Shown here piece after piece: positions 1 through 8,479 of a DNA stretch of 64,000 nucleotides. Below the pieces are notes generated by a model. It searched no databases and was not told the origin of the DNA. It saw only the letters and a program-made list of their open reading frames with translations. Source of the stretch: Oxalobacteraceae sp. CFBP 13730 (GTDB taxonomy: Bacteria; Pseudomonadota; Gammaproteobacteria; Burkholderiales; Burkholderiaceae_D); contig JACYUQ010000002.1 of assembly GCA_014841835.1 (NCBI GenBank), positions 620,001-684,000 on the forward strand. The letters are read 5' to 3'. Positions within the stretch are counted from its first letter, which is position 1. Each line of letters begins with the position of its first letter. The position numbers were made by a program, and so were the translations under genes.

Positions 1-2
1 GC

Positions 3-611
3 GACCGCCACCGCGACCCGGCATCACCCCGCCAGCTGCTGCTGGCGAGCAGCGCGACCTATGCGGACTTCGATCTCGCTCCCCACGCGCTGCGCGAAAG
101 CCTGCTGATCAATACATCGATCAACGCCCTGCCCTCCGGCACCGTGCTGCAAATTGGCGACGAAGCCCGAGTGCGCCTGATGTTCGTGTGCGAAGCGTGC
201 GGCCGGCTCGACCTGCATGGCGCGCACGTCGCCGCCCGCATCGGCGCCCGCCGCGGCGTGCTGGCGCGCGTCGTGCGAGGCGGCGCCATCCGTACCGGCG
301 ACACCGTGCGTGATCTGGGGCCATTGCTGCCGGCGTGGTCGGACGACTGGCACGAACGCGTCGCGCAGGTGATCGACGCGATGCCACCTGACACCGTGAT
401 CGAGTACGCACTGCTTGCGCGCCTGGCCGGGATCCAGTCCACTTACTGCCGCGCGTTCCCGCGCTTTTTGGCGTCGCTTGGGCCGGCCTACGCCGGCAGA
501 GCGCTCGCGGCCCGCGTGGCGTCGCCGCTGGCGCGCTGGGATGGCGGCGGCCTGTTCGACACGCGTAGGGATCAGGCACCCGGGCCGGATGCAAAACTCA
601 ATTGTTGTTAA
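3..611 (+). CDS. MOSC domain protein with C-terminal MGMT-like domain (5' partial)
   Basis: The reading frame is open from base 3, so the start lies outside the window. The visible N-terminal part has the MOSC fold pattern: RQLLLAS, then SLLINTSI, LPSGTVLQIGDEARVRL and a VCEACGRLDL segment whose cysteine is in the position of the conserved MOSC cysteine. MOSC domains serve in molybdenum-cofactor sulfuration or in reductases such as YiiM. The last 80 residues (WHERVAQVIDAMPPDTVIEYALLARLAG) resemble the DNA-binding half of O6-alkylguanine methyltransferase-like proteins, without a PCHR active site. The substrate is unknown. A second possible start, GTG at 144, falls inside the MOSC domain and is not credible. 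Confidence 0.75.
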   Translation, partial: DRHRDPASPRQLLLASSATYADFDLAPHALRESLLINTSINALPSGTVLQIGDEARVRLMFVCEACGRLDLHGAHVAARIGARRGVLARVVRGGAIRTGDTVRDLGPLLPAWSDDWHERVAQVIDAMPPDTVIEYALLARLAGIQSTYCRAFPRFLASLGPAYAGRALAARVASPLARWDGGGLFDTRRDQAPGPDAKLNCC

Positions 612-747
612 GTTATCCAGCGCACAGCCGATGTGTTTTGGAAATGTTTTAATGCTTCTGTCGCGCACGATTGCGGTCGGGGCGTGAGTCAAAAAATTGG
701 CAGCTGGTGTAAGCTGAATGACAACATTTAATTTTAAGGAGCACCCC

Positions 748-1167
748 ATGAAAACCACGATTACCATTTCCGCCCTGATGCTGAGCGTCGCGATGCTGGC
801 CGGTTGCAACAAGAACGACAATATGGGCCCTGCACAAGAAGCCGGCGCTGCCGTCGACAACGCAGGCGCCAAAGTTGCCCAGGAATCGAAAGAAGCCGCT
901 GCTTCGGTCGATGCTGCTGCTGAACGCGCTGGCGACAAGATGGAAGTTGCTGCTGACAAGGCTGAAGCCAATATGGACGCTGCTGGTCAGCGTATCGATG
1001 CCGCCACCGACCGTGCTGGTGCACGTATCGACGCAGCTGGCGCAGAAGTGCGTCAGGAAAGCCGCGAAGCTGCTGCTGCCGCTAAAGAAGCGACCAGCAA
1101 CGCAACCGCTGCTGCTGGCCGTAGCGTCGAGCGCGCTGGCGAAAAAATGCAGGACGCTTCGAAGTAA
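748..1167 (+). CDS. Small alanine-rich LEA-like lipoprotein
   Basis: A 139-residue protein begins with a lipoprotein signal peptide ending in the lipobox LAGC, so it should be lipidated at Cys21. The rest is Ala/Glu/Lys/Asp-rich with about 11-residue periodicity (AGDKMEVAADK, AEANMDAAGQR, IDAATDRAGAR), typical of extended amphipathic helices in LEA-like or apolipophorin-like stress proteins. The ATG at 748 is preceded by AAGGAG with good spacing; an in-frame ATG 30 bases upstream lacks a ribosome-binding site. It stands alone, with a stem-loop after it. A protective or envelope-stress role is an inference from composition only. Confidence 0.8.
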   Translation: MKTTITISALMLSVAMLAGCNKNDNMGPAQEAGAAVDNAGAKVAQESKEAAASVDAAAERAGDKMEVAADKAEANMDAAGQRIDAATDRAGARIDAAGAEVRQESREAAAAAKEATSNATAAAGRSVERAGEKMQDASK

Positions 1168-1205
1168 TTCGCATGAATTAGTTTGACCAGCAGTTCTGTA
1201 ATGCG

Positions 1206-1240
1206 CAAGCCGCGACCCGGGCAACCGGTGTCGCGGCTTG
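1206..1240 (+). terminator. Stem-loop after the lipoprotein gene
   Basis: An 11-bp perfect inverted repeat (CAAGCCGCGAC / GTCGCGGCTTG, arms 1206-1216 and 1230-1240) with a 13-base loop lies 38 bases after the lipoprotein stop. Only TTC follows, so it is a weak intrinsic terminator or an RNA-stabilising hairpin. Confidence 0.55.
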
Positions 1241-1527
1241 TTCACATTGGGCACCCTGCACTGCAACGAGCGTATCGCATTTCGCCAGGCAAACTGGTTG
1301 GTTCGCCCCTCAAAACCTTGTGTACCGGTTTCGACACGTTTCTCGCCTGACTGAGCGAAGTCGGGGCCCGAGGTCGAATACCTGTTGACACCGTCAAACT
1401 GAAAAACCTACAGTTTCATTATTGAAGATCTGGTTCCGCAAAGAGAAACCCGCTTCATGGATCGGATGTCGGCCATCGTTGTGGCCGGCGACGACCCGGC
1501 ACCATCACAATAATGGAGACAGACCGA
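1241..1527 (+). promoter_or_regulatory. Leader and promoter region of the porin-thioesterase pair
   Basis: No gene is seen here. A sigma70-like promoter can be read as TTGACA (1385-1390), 18-base spacer, TACAGT (1409-1414). Further upstream, TTCGC-CAG-GCAAA at 1281-1293 differs by one base from the TTCGC-N3-GCGAA palindrome repeated before the IclR gene at 12138. A GGAGACA ribosome-binding site at 1515-1521 precedes the GTG start. Promoter and operator are inferred by eye. Confidence 0.4.
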
Positions 1528-2622
1528 GTGAAGAAACACATCATCGCAATGGCGGCGCTATGCGCCTGCGTGTCAGCTGCACCAAGCGCATCCGCGCAAT
1601 CGGCCATTACCATGTACGGCATCATCGATGCCGGCCTGACCCGCCTGACCAACGACGGCCCGCAAGGCGACCAGACCAAGGTCGATACCGGCCAGATGCA
1701 GGTGTCACGCTGGGGCATCAAGGGTCAGGAAGACCTGGGCGGCGGCATGAAGGCGCGATTCGGGCTGGAAGGCACGCTGCTCAATGACACGGGTGGCGCC
1801 GGCGTCCCGTTTGGCACTCCATCCAGCACGAGCCTGTTCGACCGCGAAGCGACGGTCGGCATTGTCACCAACTACGGCGCGATCGACATCGGCCGCCAGA
1901 ATATCGTCGGCATCATGTCGGTCGGCATGGCCGATCCGCTGGGCCTGGGCTTTGCTTCCAGCAGCCCGAACGTGCTGTTCTCGGCGATGAACAATGCCGC
2001 CGTGTACGCCCCTTACGGCGCCAACAACGGCGGCACGGCCCTGCGCCAGAACAACTCGGTCAAGTACACGTCGCCCGTGTTCCAGGGCCTGAGCTTCGCC
2101 CTGATGCGCGCCTTCGGCGAGCAGGCAGGCGATGCGCAGAAAAGCTCGTACCAGGGTGGCGCGCTGCTGTACAACACCGGCAAGCTGGCCGTCGCCGGCG
2201 CCTATGCGCGCATGAAGAACATCACCGACACCGATCTGCTCACCTCGCACGCGTATGGCATCAAGTACGCGTTCCCGGCGGTGACGCTCAAGTCGACCTA
2301 TTCGTGGAACGAACTGCGCAGCACTGGCCGCAAGATCGCGGTACTCGGCGTCGGCGCCGATGTGCCGGTGGCGCCGGCCTTCCTGGTCACGGCGGCGGCC
2401 TATCAGGTCAAGCGCTCGGGCGACCTGAAGGACGATGCACAGCAATTCATCCTGATCGGCCGCTACCTGATGAGCAAGCGCACGACCGGCTATGTCTCGG
2501 TGGGCCACGCCGCGACCGACAGCATCGTCCAGACTGACCAGATCAACCTGGCCCAGAACTTCGTGGCGGTCGGCAGCGACTCGGCCAACCGGTTCACGAT
2601 GGGCATCATGCACATGTTCTGA
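1528..2622 (+). CDS. Gram-negative porin (OmpC/Omp32-like trimeric type)
   Basis: A 364-residue outer-membrane beta-barrel porin. It has a Sec signal peptide (KKHIIAMAALCACVSAAPSASA, cleavage before QSAITMYGIIDAGL), the classic betaproteobacterial porin opening SAITMYGIIDAGLTR, the WGIKGQEDLGGGMKARFGLE segment of the early barrel, and a C-terminal aromatic residue (GIMHMF) that serves as the BAM signal. I chose GTG at 1528 because GGAGACA lies just upstream; the ATG at 1513 would place that site inside the gene. Its stop overlaps the next gene by one base. Next to a dicarboxylate/acyl-CoA catabolic cluster, it probably admits an organic-acid substrate. Confidence 0.88.
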   Translation: MKKHIIAMAALCACVSAAPSASAQSAITMYGIIDAGLTRLTNDGPQGDQTKVDTGQMQVSRWGIKGQEDLGGGMKARFGLEGTLLNDTGGAGVPFGTPSSTSLFDREATVGIVTNYGAIDIGRQNIVGIMSVGMADPLGLGFASSSPNVLFSAMNNAAVYAPYGANNGGTALRQNNSVKYTSPVFQGLSFALMRAFGEQAGDAQKSSYQGGALLYNTGKLAVAGAYARMKNITDTDLLTSHAYGIKYAFPAVTLKSTYSWNELRSTGRKIAVLGVGADVPVAPAFLVTAAAYQVKRSGDLKDDAQQFILIGRYLMSKRTTGYVSVGHAATDSIVQTDQINLAQNFVAVGSDSANRFTMGIMHMF

Positions 2623-3101
2623 TGACGACACACGACGACGCGCCTTCCGTATCACCTTCGGCCCCGCCCGGCTTCGAACGCCTCAACCGCGGTGGGCCGT
2701 ATATGGCCAATCTGGGCGAGCTGTACTGCCGCAAGTTTGAGGCCGAGCGCGAAGGCGAGATCGTGTTCGCGATGCGCATCGAGGACAAGCACACCAATAT
2801 GCGCGGCATCGCCCATGGCGGGATGCTGGCCAGTCTGGCCGATTCGGCGCTTGGTCTCGGCCTGACGCTGTATTGCGAAGGGCGCCAGTCATTCGTGACC
2901 GTTAACCTGAGCACCGATTTCATCGACGCGGCCAGGTCCGGCGACTGGGTCGAAGCGCATGTCGAGGTACAGAAACTGGGCAAGCGGATGGCGTTCGCCA
3001 ACTGCTTCCTGCAGGTCGGCGCGCGCCGCATCCTGCGCGCCAGCGGCGTGTTTGCGGTGATGAACGCGTTGAACCCCGACCAGCTGGCGGCCGGGTACTG
3101 A
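2622..3101 (+). CDS. PaaI-family hotdog thioesterase
   Basis: A 159-residue single hotdog-fold protein. The PaaI-type motif AHGGMLASLADSALG (about residues 65-79) carries the His-Gly-Gly of acyl-CoA thioesterases, followed by the beta-strand VTVNLSTDFIDAARSGD. It would hydrolyse small or aberrant acyl-CoA esters, freeing CoA when an intermediate stalls. Its ATG overlaps the porin stop (TGATG), so the two are translationally coupled. The porin pairing and the facing acyl-CoA operon suggest a CoA-salvage role in that pathway; the actual acyl group cannot be read from sequence. Confidence 0.82.
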   Translation: MTTHDDAPSVSPSAPPGFERLNRGGPYMANLGELYCRKFEAEREGEIVFAMRIEDKHTNMRGIAHGGMLASLADSALGLGLTLYCEGRQSFVTVNLSTDFIDAARSGDWVEAHVEVQKLGKRMAFANCFLQVGARRILRASGVFAVMNALNPDQLAAGY

Positions 3102-3112
3102 GCGCCGCCTGA

Positions 3113-3922
3113 TTACGACTCGAGGCGCCGTGCGACCTCGATCAGGCGCGGGCGCACTTCATCGAGCAGGAAGGCGGTCGACACGCTCGACGAGGGGCCG
3201 CCGCAATTGATCGACATGATCTGGCTGCCGCCGATCGGCATGAAGCCGACCGCGATCCCGTTGACGTCCTTCTGCCAGTCGCCGAACGAGGTCGTGCAGC
3301 CATACGTCTCGTAATCGCTCAAGCCCTTGGCCAGACCCGTGCGCATGGCCTCGAACGCGGTTTCGTCCAGCTCCAGCGAGCGGCTCAGGATATCCCTGCG
3401 CTCATTCTCGGCGGCCCGCGCGAGGTAGGCGCGGCCGATCGCCGATGTCGCCAGCGGCATGCGCGAGCCGACCTGCAGCGCCAGCGCCAGCGCCGCGCTG
3501 CTGCGGCACACCTCCACATAAATCATCGACAGCCGGTCCCGCATCGCGATCGACACGGTGGTGCCGGAGAACTCGGCCAGCTCCTGCATCATCGGGCGCG
3601 CCAGCTGGCGGATATCGAGCCGGGCCAGCATGGCACTGCCCAGACCCAGCGTGGCGCTGCCGAGCGTGTAACGCCCGCCCGGCTCCTGCGCCAGATAGCC
3701 GAGCGTGGTCAGTGTGTAGGTAATGCGGGTAACGGTGGACTTGGGCAAGCCGCAGCGCTCGGCGATCTGCTGGTTGCTCAGTCCCTTGTCGGCTGAGCGA
3801 AAGCAGGCCAGGACCTCGAGGCCACGTGCCAGCGCCGTGATGAAGTAGCGCTCTTCGACGCCGCGCGGCGGGTCTGCTGCAAGTGCCTGGATATCATCAG
3901 GAAGGGTGTCGCTCGCTGGCAT
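3113..3922 (-). CDS. IclR-family transcriptional regulator (first copy)
   Basis: A 269-residue IclR/PcaR-type regulator. The N-terminal winged helix-turn-helix has LSNQQIAERCGLPKSTVTRITYTL at about residues 50-75, and the C-terminal effector domain (IclR/GAF-like) includes SIAMRDRLSMIYVEV and MPIGGSQIMSINCGGPS. The ATG at 3922 is preferred; an upstream TTG at 3952 has no ribosome-binding site. It is a paralogue of the IclR protein at 12138, with the same ITYTLT-LGYL and RDRL-M-YVE blocks. It sits directly downstream of the CoA-transferase gene on the same strand, and a near-palindrome (3975-3987) lies just upstream. It probably controls the neighbouring acyl-CoA cluster. Confidence 0.88.
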   Translation of the reverse strand: MPASDTLPDDIQALAADPPRGVEERYFITALARGLEVLACFRSADKGLSNQQIAERCGLPKSTVTRITYTLTTLGYLAQEPGGRYTLGSATLGLGSAMLARLDIRQLARPMMQELAEFSGTTVSIAMRDRLSMIYVEVCRSSAALALALQVGSRMPLATSAIGRAYLARAAENERRDILSRSLELDETAFEAMRTGLAKGLSDYETYGCTTSFGDWQKDVNGIAVGFMPIGGSQIMSINCGGPSSSVSTAFLLDEVRPRLIEVARRLES

Positions 3923-3974
3923 GGGAAAGCCCTGGATAAAAATGGTGGTCAAATTCCATTCTAATCCAGTTCAT

Positions 3975-3987
3975 TTCGCCAAGCAAA
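3975..3987. promoter_or_regulatory. Candidate IclR operator before the first IclR gene
   Basis: TTCGC-CAA-GCAAA differs by one base from the TTCGC-N3-GCGAA palindrome that occurs three times before the second IclR gene. It lies 53-65 bases upstream of the chosen ATG, suitable for autoregulation. Inference from sequence similarity only. Confidence 0.35.
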
Positions 3988-4019
3988 ACCGGCAGGCAAC
4001 AACAGTCGTGTTGACGCTA

Positions 4020-5225
4020 TTAAACGACACCGCGCTCGCGCAAGCCGGCCAGCGTGTCTGCTGACAGGCCAAGCAACTCGTGCAGCACGTCGTCCGTCCC
4101 CTCGCCCAGGCACGGCGGCGCGCTGCGTACCGGCAGGCGTTCGCCATCGAAGCGATAGGGCGAGGCCAGCACCGGGACGCTGCCCACAACGGGATGCGGC
4201 ATGTCCTTGACCAGACCGCCCTGCTGCGCACGGGTCGACGTCAATGCCTCATGCAGCCCGGCGACCTCGCCACACGGAATACCGACCCGGCTCATGCATG
4301 CAAGCAGATCGCTGCGCGTGCGCTGCGCCAGTTCGCGTTTGATCTCGGGCATCAATTCGTCGCGGTGCTGCGTGCGCGCCAGGTTGGTCTTGAAACGCTC
4401 ATCCAGTGCGATGTCCGGCCGCTCGATCACGTCGTTGCAGAAGCGTATGAACTGGCTGTTGTTCCCTACTGCGACGACCAGTGGGCCATCCTTCGCCTCA
4501 TACACGCCATACGGCATGATCGATGGATGCGCATTGCCGTAACGCGGCGGATCGTTCCCGCGCAGCAGCGCCTCCAGGCCGTAGTAGGCGGTGATCATCA
4601 AGCCGCAGTCGAACAATGCCATGCCGATGTGGCGGCCCTTGCCCGTCTTTTCGCGCTCGTACAGCGCCGCCAGTACGCCCTGCGCCGCATACATCCCCGT
4701 CATCATGTCGACCGCGGCGACGCCAAACTTCAACGGCGGCTGGGTCGGTTCACCATTGAGCGCCATCAGGCCCGATTCGCCCTGGATCACCAGATCGTAG
4801 CCGGGCCGCGCAGCTTCCGGGCCGGTGCGGTCGTACCCGGTGATCGAGCAGTAGATCAGGCCCGGCTGCTCTTCCTTCAGGGCGTCGTAACCCAGGCCGA
4901 GTCGCTCGATGTCGCCGAACTTGAAGTTCTGGATCACGATGTCGCTCTTGCGGATCAGATCCCGCGCGATGGTCTGACCATCGGGCGTTTTCAGGTCGAG
5001 GCACACCGAACGCTTGTTGCGGTTGACGCTATTGAAGTACGCGGTTTCAGTGGCGCCGATGCGCATGCCCCAGTCGCGCGTGTCGTCGCCGCGCTCGGGA
5101 TGCTCCACCTTGATTACTTCGGCGCCCAGGTCGCCTAGCACCATCGCGCACCACGGGCCGGCCAGCACGCGCGAGAAATCCAGCACGCGCACGCCGGAAA
5201 GAGGCAAAGCAGATTTGTCAGTCAT
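4020..5225 (-). CDS. Class III (CaiB/BaiF) CoA-transferase
   Basis: A 401-residue class III CoA-transferase. It opens with LPLSGVRVLDFSRVLAGPW, followed by LGDLGAEVIKVEHPERGDDTR (CoA-binding region) and ARPGYDLVIQGESGLM, where the Asp of PGYD is in the position of the formyl-CoA transferase nucleophile. The family moves CoA from a donor such as succinyl-CoA to a carboxylic acid. With the pimeloyl-CoA dehydrogenase-like genes upstream and glutaryl-CoA dehydrogenase nearby, a dicarboxylate acceptor (pimelate, adipate or glutarate, as in the SUGCT/GcdG branch) is the best guess. The start at 5225 has GGAG upstream; the frame stays open further 5' without another good site. It is the last enzyme gene of the minus-strand operon. 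Confidence 0.85.
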   Translation of the reverse strand: MTDKSALPLSGVRVLDFSRVLAGPWCAMVLGDLGAEVIKVEHPERGDDTRDWGMRIGATETAYFNSVNRNKRSVCLDLKTPDGQTIARDLIRKSDIVIQNFKFGDIERLGLGYDALKEEQPGLIYCSITGYDRTGPEAARPGYDLVIQGESGLMALNGEPTQPPLKFGVAAVDMMTGMYAAQGVLAALYEREKTGKGRHIGMALFDCGLMITAYYGLEALLRGNDPPRYGNAHPSIMPYGVYEAKDGPLVVAVGNNSQFIRFCNDVIERPDIALDERFKTNLARTQHRDELMPEIKRELAQRTRSDLLACMSRVGIPCGEVAGLHEALTSTRAQQGGLVKDMPHPVVGSVPVLASPYRFDGERLPVRSAPPCLGEGTDDVLHELLGLSADTLAGLRERGVV

Positions 5226-5268
5226 AACACTCCAGATACCCGGCGTCTCTACAGGGAGCCGGCAAACA

Positions 5269-6090
5269 TCATTCTTGTGGTCGACCAGCGGCTGCAACGC
5301 CCCGCAGCGCCGCGAAAGCGGGCGCGCGTTTGTCAAAAAAGGCGGCAATGCCTTCCTGCGCTTCGTCGTCGCCCTGCGACTGCACCATCAGCGCGGCCTC
5401 CAGGTCGAGCTGCCCGGCCAGGCTTGCAGCCCCGGCATGTTCGCACAGCACCTTGATGCGCCCATTGGCATTGACTGGCCCGGCGGCCACGCGCGCTGCC
5501 AGCGCAATCGCATCGGCCAGTGCCTGCCCCGGCGCGGCCAAACGGTTGACCGCGCCCAGCGCATAGAGGCGCGCGGCCGGTACGCGCTCGCCCAGCAGGC
5601 AGAGCTCGGTCAGCAACTGGCGCGACATGCAGCGCGACAGAAACGCCGTCGCGCCGCCATCCGGACTCAGGCCGACCTTGACATACGCCATCGAAAAGAA
5701 GGCATCGTCAGCCGCCACCACCATATCGCACGCTAGCGCAAGCGACAAGCCGGCGCCGGCCGCCCCACCCTCGACCGCGGCAATGACCGGCTTCGGGCAG
5801 GCGCGCAGCGCGCGCACCAGATCGTGCAAGCGTTCGACCTTGGCCCGTCGCTCGTCCGGCGCCAGCGCGCGGCGCGTGGCCAGCTGGCGCAAGTCGCCAC
5901 CGGCGCAGAAAAAGTCGCCGTCGCCGACCAGCACGATGGCGCCGATGGCCGGGTCCTGCGCCGCCTGGTCGAGCGCGGCCGGCAGTGCATCGTACAGCGC
6001 CGGGGTGATCGCATTCTTCGCCGCCGGATTGCTGTTGACGAGAATGCGCACCGCGCCGTCGGTGCGCATCATGAGGCCGGGGGCGTTCAT
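5269..6090 (-). CDS. Enoyl-CoA hydratase/isomerase
   Basis: A 273-residue crotonase-fold protein. The oxyanion-hole segments are GDGDFFCAGGDLRQL (about residues 57-71) and AAVEGGAAGAGLSLALACDMVVAADD (about 105-130), and AYVKVGLSPDGGATAFL carries the usual active-site acidic region in altered form, with Asp rather than Glu. It would hydrate a 2-enoyl-CoA or act as an isomerase in the beta-oxidation encoded around it. Its ATG overlaps the upstream dehydrogenase stop by four bases (ATGA), so it is translationally coupled. In position it corresponds to pimE of pimelate operons, but this assignment is by order only. Confidence 0.87.
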   Translation of the reverse strand: MNAPGLMMRTDGAVRILVNSNPAAKNAITPALYDALPAALDQAAQDPAIGAIVLVGDGDFFCAGGDLRQLATRRALAPDERRAKVERLHDLVRALRACPKPVIAAVEGGAAGAGLSLALACDMVVAADDAFFSMAYVKVGLSPDGGATAFLSRCMSRQLLTELCLLGERVPAARLYALGAVNRLAAPGQALADAIALAARVAAGPVNANGRIKVLCEHAGAASLAGQLDLEAALMVQSQGDDEAQEGIAAFFDKRAPAFAALRGVAAAGRPQE

Positions 6091-7250
6091 GCGGCTGCGG
6101 TCTCGCTGGTTTCAGTGGACTCGCGCCCGAGCGCGATATAGCGCGCCAGGTGATGGTCTTCGTCGCCCAGCTGATGGTCGATCATCACCAGGCGCTTGGC
6201 GTAGTGGGCCAGCGGCAGCTCCCACGTCATGCCAATACCACCGTGCAGCTGGATGCATTCTTCCGCCACCAGCGTGCCGATCCGGCCGATGCTGGCCTTG
6301 GCCGCCGACAGGCTGCGCTCACGCGTGATGCGGTCGGCATCCAGCGCGGACGCGGCATTGATCACCGCCGAGCGGACCTGCTCGATCTCGAGCAGCAGGT
6401 CGGCCATGCGATGCTGCAGCGCCTGGAAGCTGCCGATCACGACGCCGAACTGCTTGCGCGTGCGCAGGTAGTCGAGGGTTGCTTCCTTGGCCGCTTCCAT
6501 CGCGCCCAGCGCTTCCGCGCACAGGGCCAGCACGCCGCGCCCGACAGCGCGCTCGAGCGCCGCAAAACCGTGCCCCGGCTCACCGAGCAGTGCGTCGGCA
6601 CCGACCCGCACGCCGCTGAAGGTCAGCTCGGCCACGCGGCCTCCGTCCATCGTCGGCGAGCCCACCATCGACACGCCGGCCGCATCGGCAGGAACCAGCA
6701 ACAGCGAAATACCCGCTTCGTCATCGACCGCGCCAGAGGTGCGCGCCGACACGACGATCCACTGCGCCTGTTCAGCATTGGCCACCACGGCCTTGGCGCC
6801 GTCGATCACCCAGCCATCGTCGTCGCGGCGCGCGCTCGTCGCAACGCGCGCCAGTTCGTAATGCGCGCCCGGTTCGTCGTGGGCAAACGCGGCGATGACT
6901 GAGGCATCGGCGATACTGGCCAACACCTCTTTTTGCGCATCGCTGCCTGCAGCCGCGATGGCCTCGGCCGCGAGCACGGCACTGCCCAGCAGCGGCTCGA
7001 GCACCAGGCCGCGGCCCAGCGCCTCGAACACCACCGCGATGTCGAATCCCGCCCCGCCAAAGCCGCCGTCTTCTTCGCGCAGCAGCATACCCACCACGCC
7101 CAGTTCGGCGAACTGCTGCCACATGGCGTTGGAAAAACCTTCTGGCGAGGCGGCGATCTTGTGCCGCGCCTCGATGTGATATTGCTGGGCGATGAAGCGG
7201 TTCAGGCTATCGGCCAGCATGCGCCGTTCTTCTGTATGTTCGAAGTTCAT
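6087..7250 (-). CDS. pimD: Acyl-CoA dehydrogenase, PimD-like (pimeloyl-CoA dehydrogenase small subunit type)
   Basis: A 387-residue acyl-CoA dehydrogenase. It has an N-terminal helical domain (MNFEHTEERRMLADSLNRF), a middle beta domain (AFAHDEPGAHYELARV and WVIDGAKAVVANAEQA) and a C-terminal helical domain with RTRKQFGVVIGSFQALQHRMADL and IQLHGGIGMTWELPLAHYAKRL. The usual catalytic Glu motif is not conserved, and the substrate-binding TEP-GSD block is degenerate (DEPGAHY). This is characteristic of the second member of heteromeric dehydrogenase pairs. It is encoded next to the canonical partner at 7262. Electrons would pass to ETF and the ETF-ubiquinone oxidoreductase at 17606. The symbol reflects gene order and similarity type, not demonstrated activity. 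Confidence 0.8.
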   Translation of the reverse strand: MNFEHTEERRMLADSLNRFIAQQYHIEARHKIAASPEGFSNAMWQQFAELGVVGMLLREEDGGFGGAGFDIAVVFEALGRGLVLEPLLGSAVLAAEAIAAAGSDAQKEVLASIADASVIAAFAHDEPGAHYELARVATSARRDDDGWVIDGAKAVVANAEQAQWIVVSARTSGAVDDEAGISLLLVPADAAGVSMVGSPTMDGGRVAELTFSGVRVGADALLGEPGHGFAALERAVGRGVLALCAEALGAMEAAKEATLDYLRTRKQFGVVIGSFQALQHRMADLLLEIEQVRSAVINAASALDADRITRERSLSAAKASIGRIGTLVAEECIQLHGGIGMTWELPLAHYAKRLVMIDHQLGDEDHHLARYIALGRESTETSETAAA

Positions 7251-7261
7251 ATCGCTTGCCC

Positions 7262-8470
7262 TTACAGTCCGAGGATCATCTTGGAGATGATGTTTTTCTG
7301 GATCTCGTTGGAGCCGCCGAAGATCGACAGCTTGCGGTTGTTGAAGTATTGCGCCGAGGCGGCAGCGGCGAAGTCGGGGCCGAAGTTTGGACCATCGTTG
7401 GCCGCATCGAGCATGTCCTGCGTGAACGGGCGCGCATACACGCCCATCGCGCGCCGCGTCAGCGCATTGATCTCCTGGCGGATCTCGGTGCCGCGAATCT
7501 TGAGCATCGAACTCTCCGCGCCCGGCACGCCGCCGCCCGCCACCGCTGCGATTACGCGCAGATTGGTGGTCTTCATGTTCTCCAGGTCGATCTCGACAAG
7601 CGCCAGGCGGCGCGCAAAGCCCGGATCGTCCGCCAGCGGCTTGCCGCCGCGCGTCTGCTCCTGCGCGATGCGCTTCAGGCGCGCCAGCGCAGCCATCGAG
7701 AAGCCGACCCCGGCGATATTCGTGCGCTCGTACGTCAGCAGATATTTGGCGCAGGTCCAGCCGCGATGTTCTTCGCCGATTAGATTCTGCACCGGCACCC
7801 GCACATCGGTGAAGAACACCTCGTTGACTTCGCGCTCGCCATCGAGCAGCGTGATGGGCCGCACGTCCACGCCCGGTGACCCCATGTCGATCAGCAGGAA
7901 GCTGATGCCCTCCTGCTTCTTGGCGCCCGCATCGGTGCGCACCAGGCAGAAGATCATGTTCGCGTGCTGGCCGAGCGTGGTCCAGGTCTTCTGGCCATTG
8001 ACGATGTAATGCTCACCCTCGGCGTCCACACCGCGCACGGCGCTGCACTTGACCGCCGCGAGGTCCGAGCCGGCGCCCGGCTCCGAATATCCCTGGCACC
8101 ACCAGTCCGAGCCATCCAGGATGCGCGGCAGCCAGTAGTCCTTCTGCGCCTGGTTGCCGTATTTGATCAGGACCGGGCCCAGCATGTTGACGCCAAACGG
8201 CACGATGCGCGGCGTATTGGCCAGCGCACACTCGGTCTCGAAGATGAATTTTTCAATGGCGTCCCAGCCGGGGCCGCCGTATGCTTCCGGCCAGTGATTT
8301 GCCAGCCAACCGCGCTCATTCAGGATCGCGTGCCAGCGCTCCATGTCGGCCTTCGACAGATGCTTGCCATTGGCGACTTTGCTTGAGAGGTCCTGCGGCA
8401 GCTTCTCGGCCAGGAATGCCCGTACCTCGTCGCGAAAGCGCTCTTGCTCAGGGGTGAAATGTAAATCCAT
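7262..8470 (-). CDS. pimC: Acyl-CoA dehydrogenase, PimC-like (pimeloyl-CoA dehydrogenase large subunit type)
   Basis: A 402-residue acyl-CoA dehydrogenase with all domains: N-terminal helices (MDLHFTPEQERFRDEVRAFL), the flavin/substrate block GYSEPGAGSDLAAVKCSAV (about residues 128-146), IVNGQKTWTTLGQHAN, and a C-terminal helical domain ending in FGGSNEIQKNIISKMILGL, with no obvious Glu-Gly-Thr catalytic motif. It introduces the alpha-beta double bond into an acyl-CoA using FAD. It lies nine bases downstream of the thiolase gene and 11 bases upstream of the PimD-like partner, matching the thiolase-large-small order of pim operons. A dicarboxylyl-CoA substrate is inferred from this order. Confidence 0.83.
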   Translation of the reverse strand: MDLHFTPEQERFRDEVRAFLAEKLPQDLSSKVANGKHLSKADMERWHAILNERGWLANHWPEAYGGPGWDAIEKFIFETECALANTPRIVPFGVNMLGPVLIKYGNQAQKDYWLPRILDGSDWWCQGYSEPGAGSDLAAVKCSAVRGVDAEGEHYIVNGQKTWTTLGQHANMIFCLVRTDAGAKKQEGISFLLIDMGSPGVDVRPITLLDGEREVNEVFFTDVRVPVQNLIGEEHRGWTCAKYLLTYERTNIAGVGFSMAALARLKRIAQEQTRGGKPLADDPGFARRLALVEIDLENMKTTNLRVIAAVAGGGVPGAESSMLKIRGTEIRQEINALTRRAMGVYARPFTQDMLDAANDGPNFGPDFAAAASAQYFNNRKLSIFGGSNEIQKNIISKMILGL

Positions 8471-8479
8471 GATGATCCT

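Noticed and set aside
1330..1380. Sequence around TTTCGACACG ... GACTGAGCGAAGTCGGGG, thought to be a dispersed repeat or operator
   Set aside because: Only one copy is in the window and it has no strong dyad, so nothing can be claimed.
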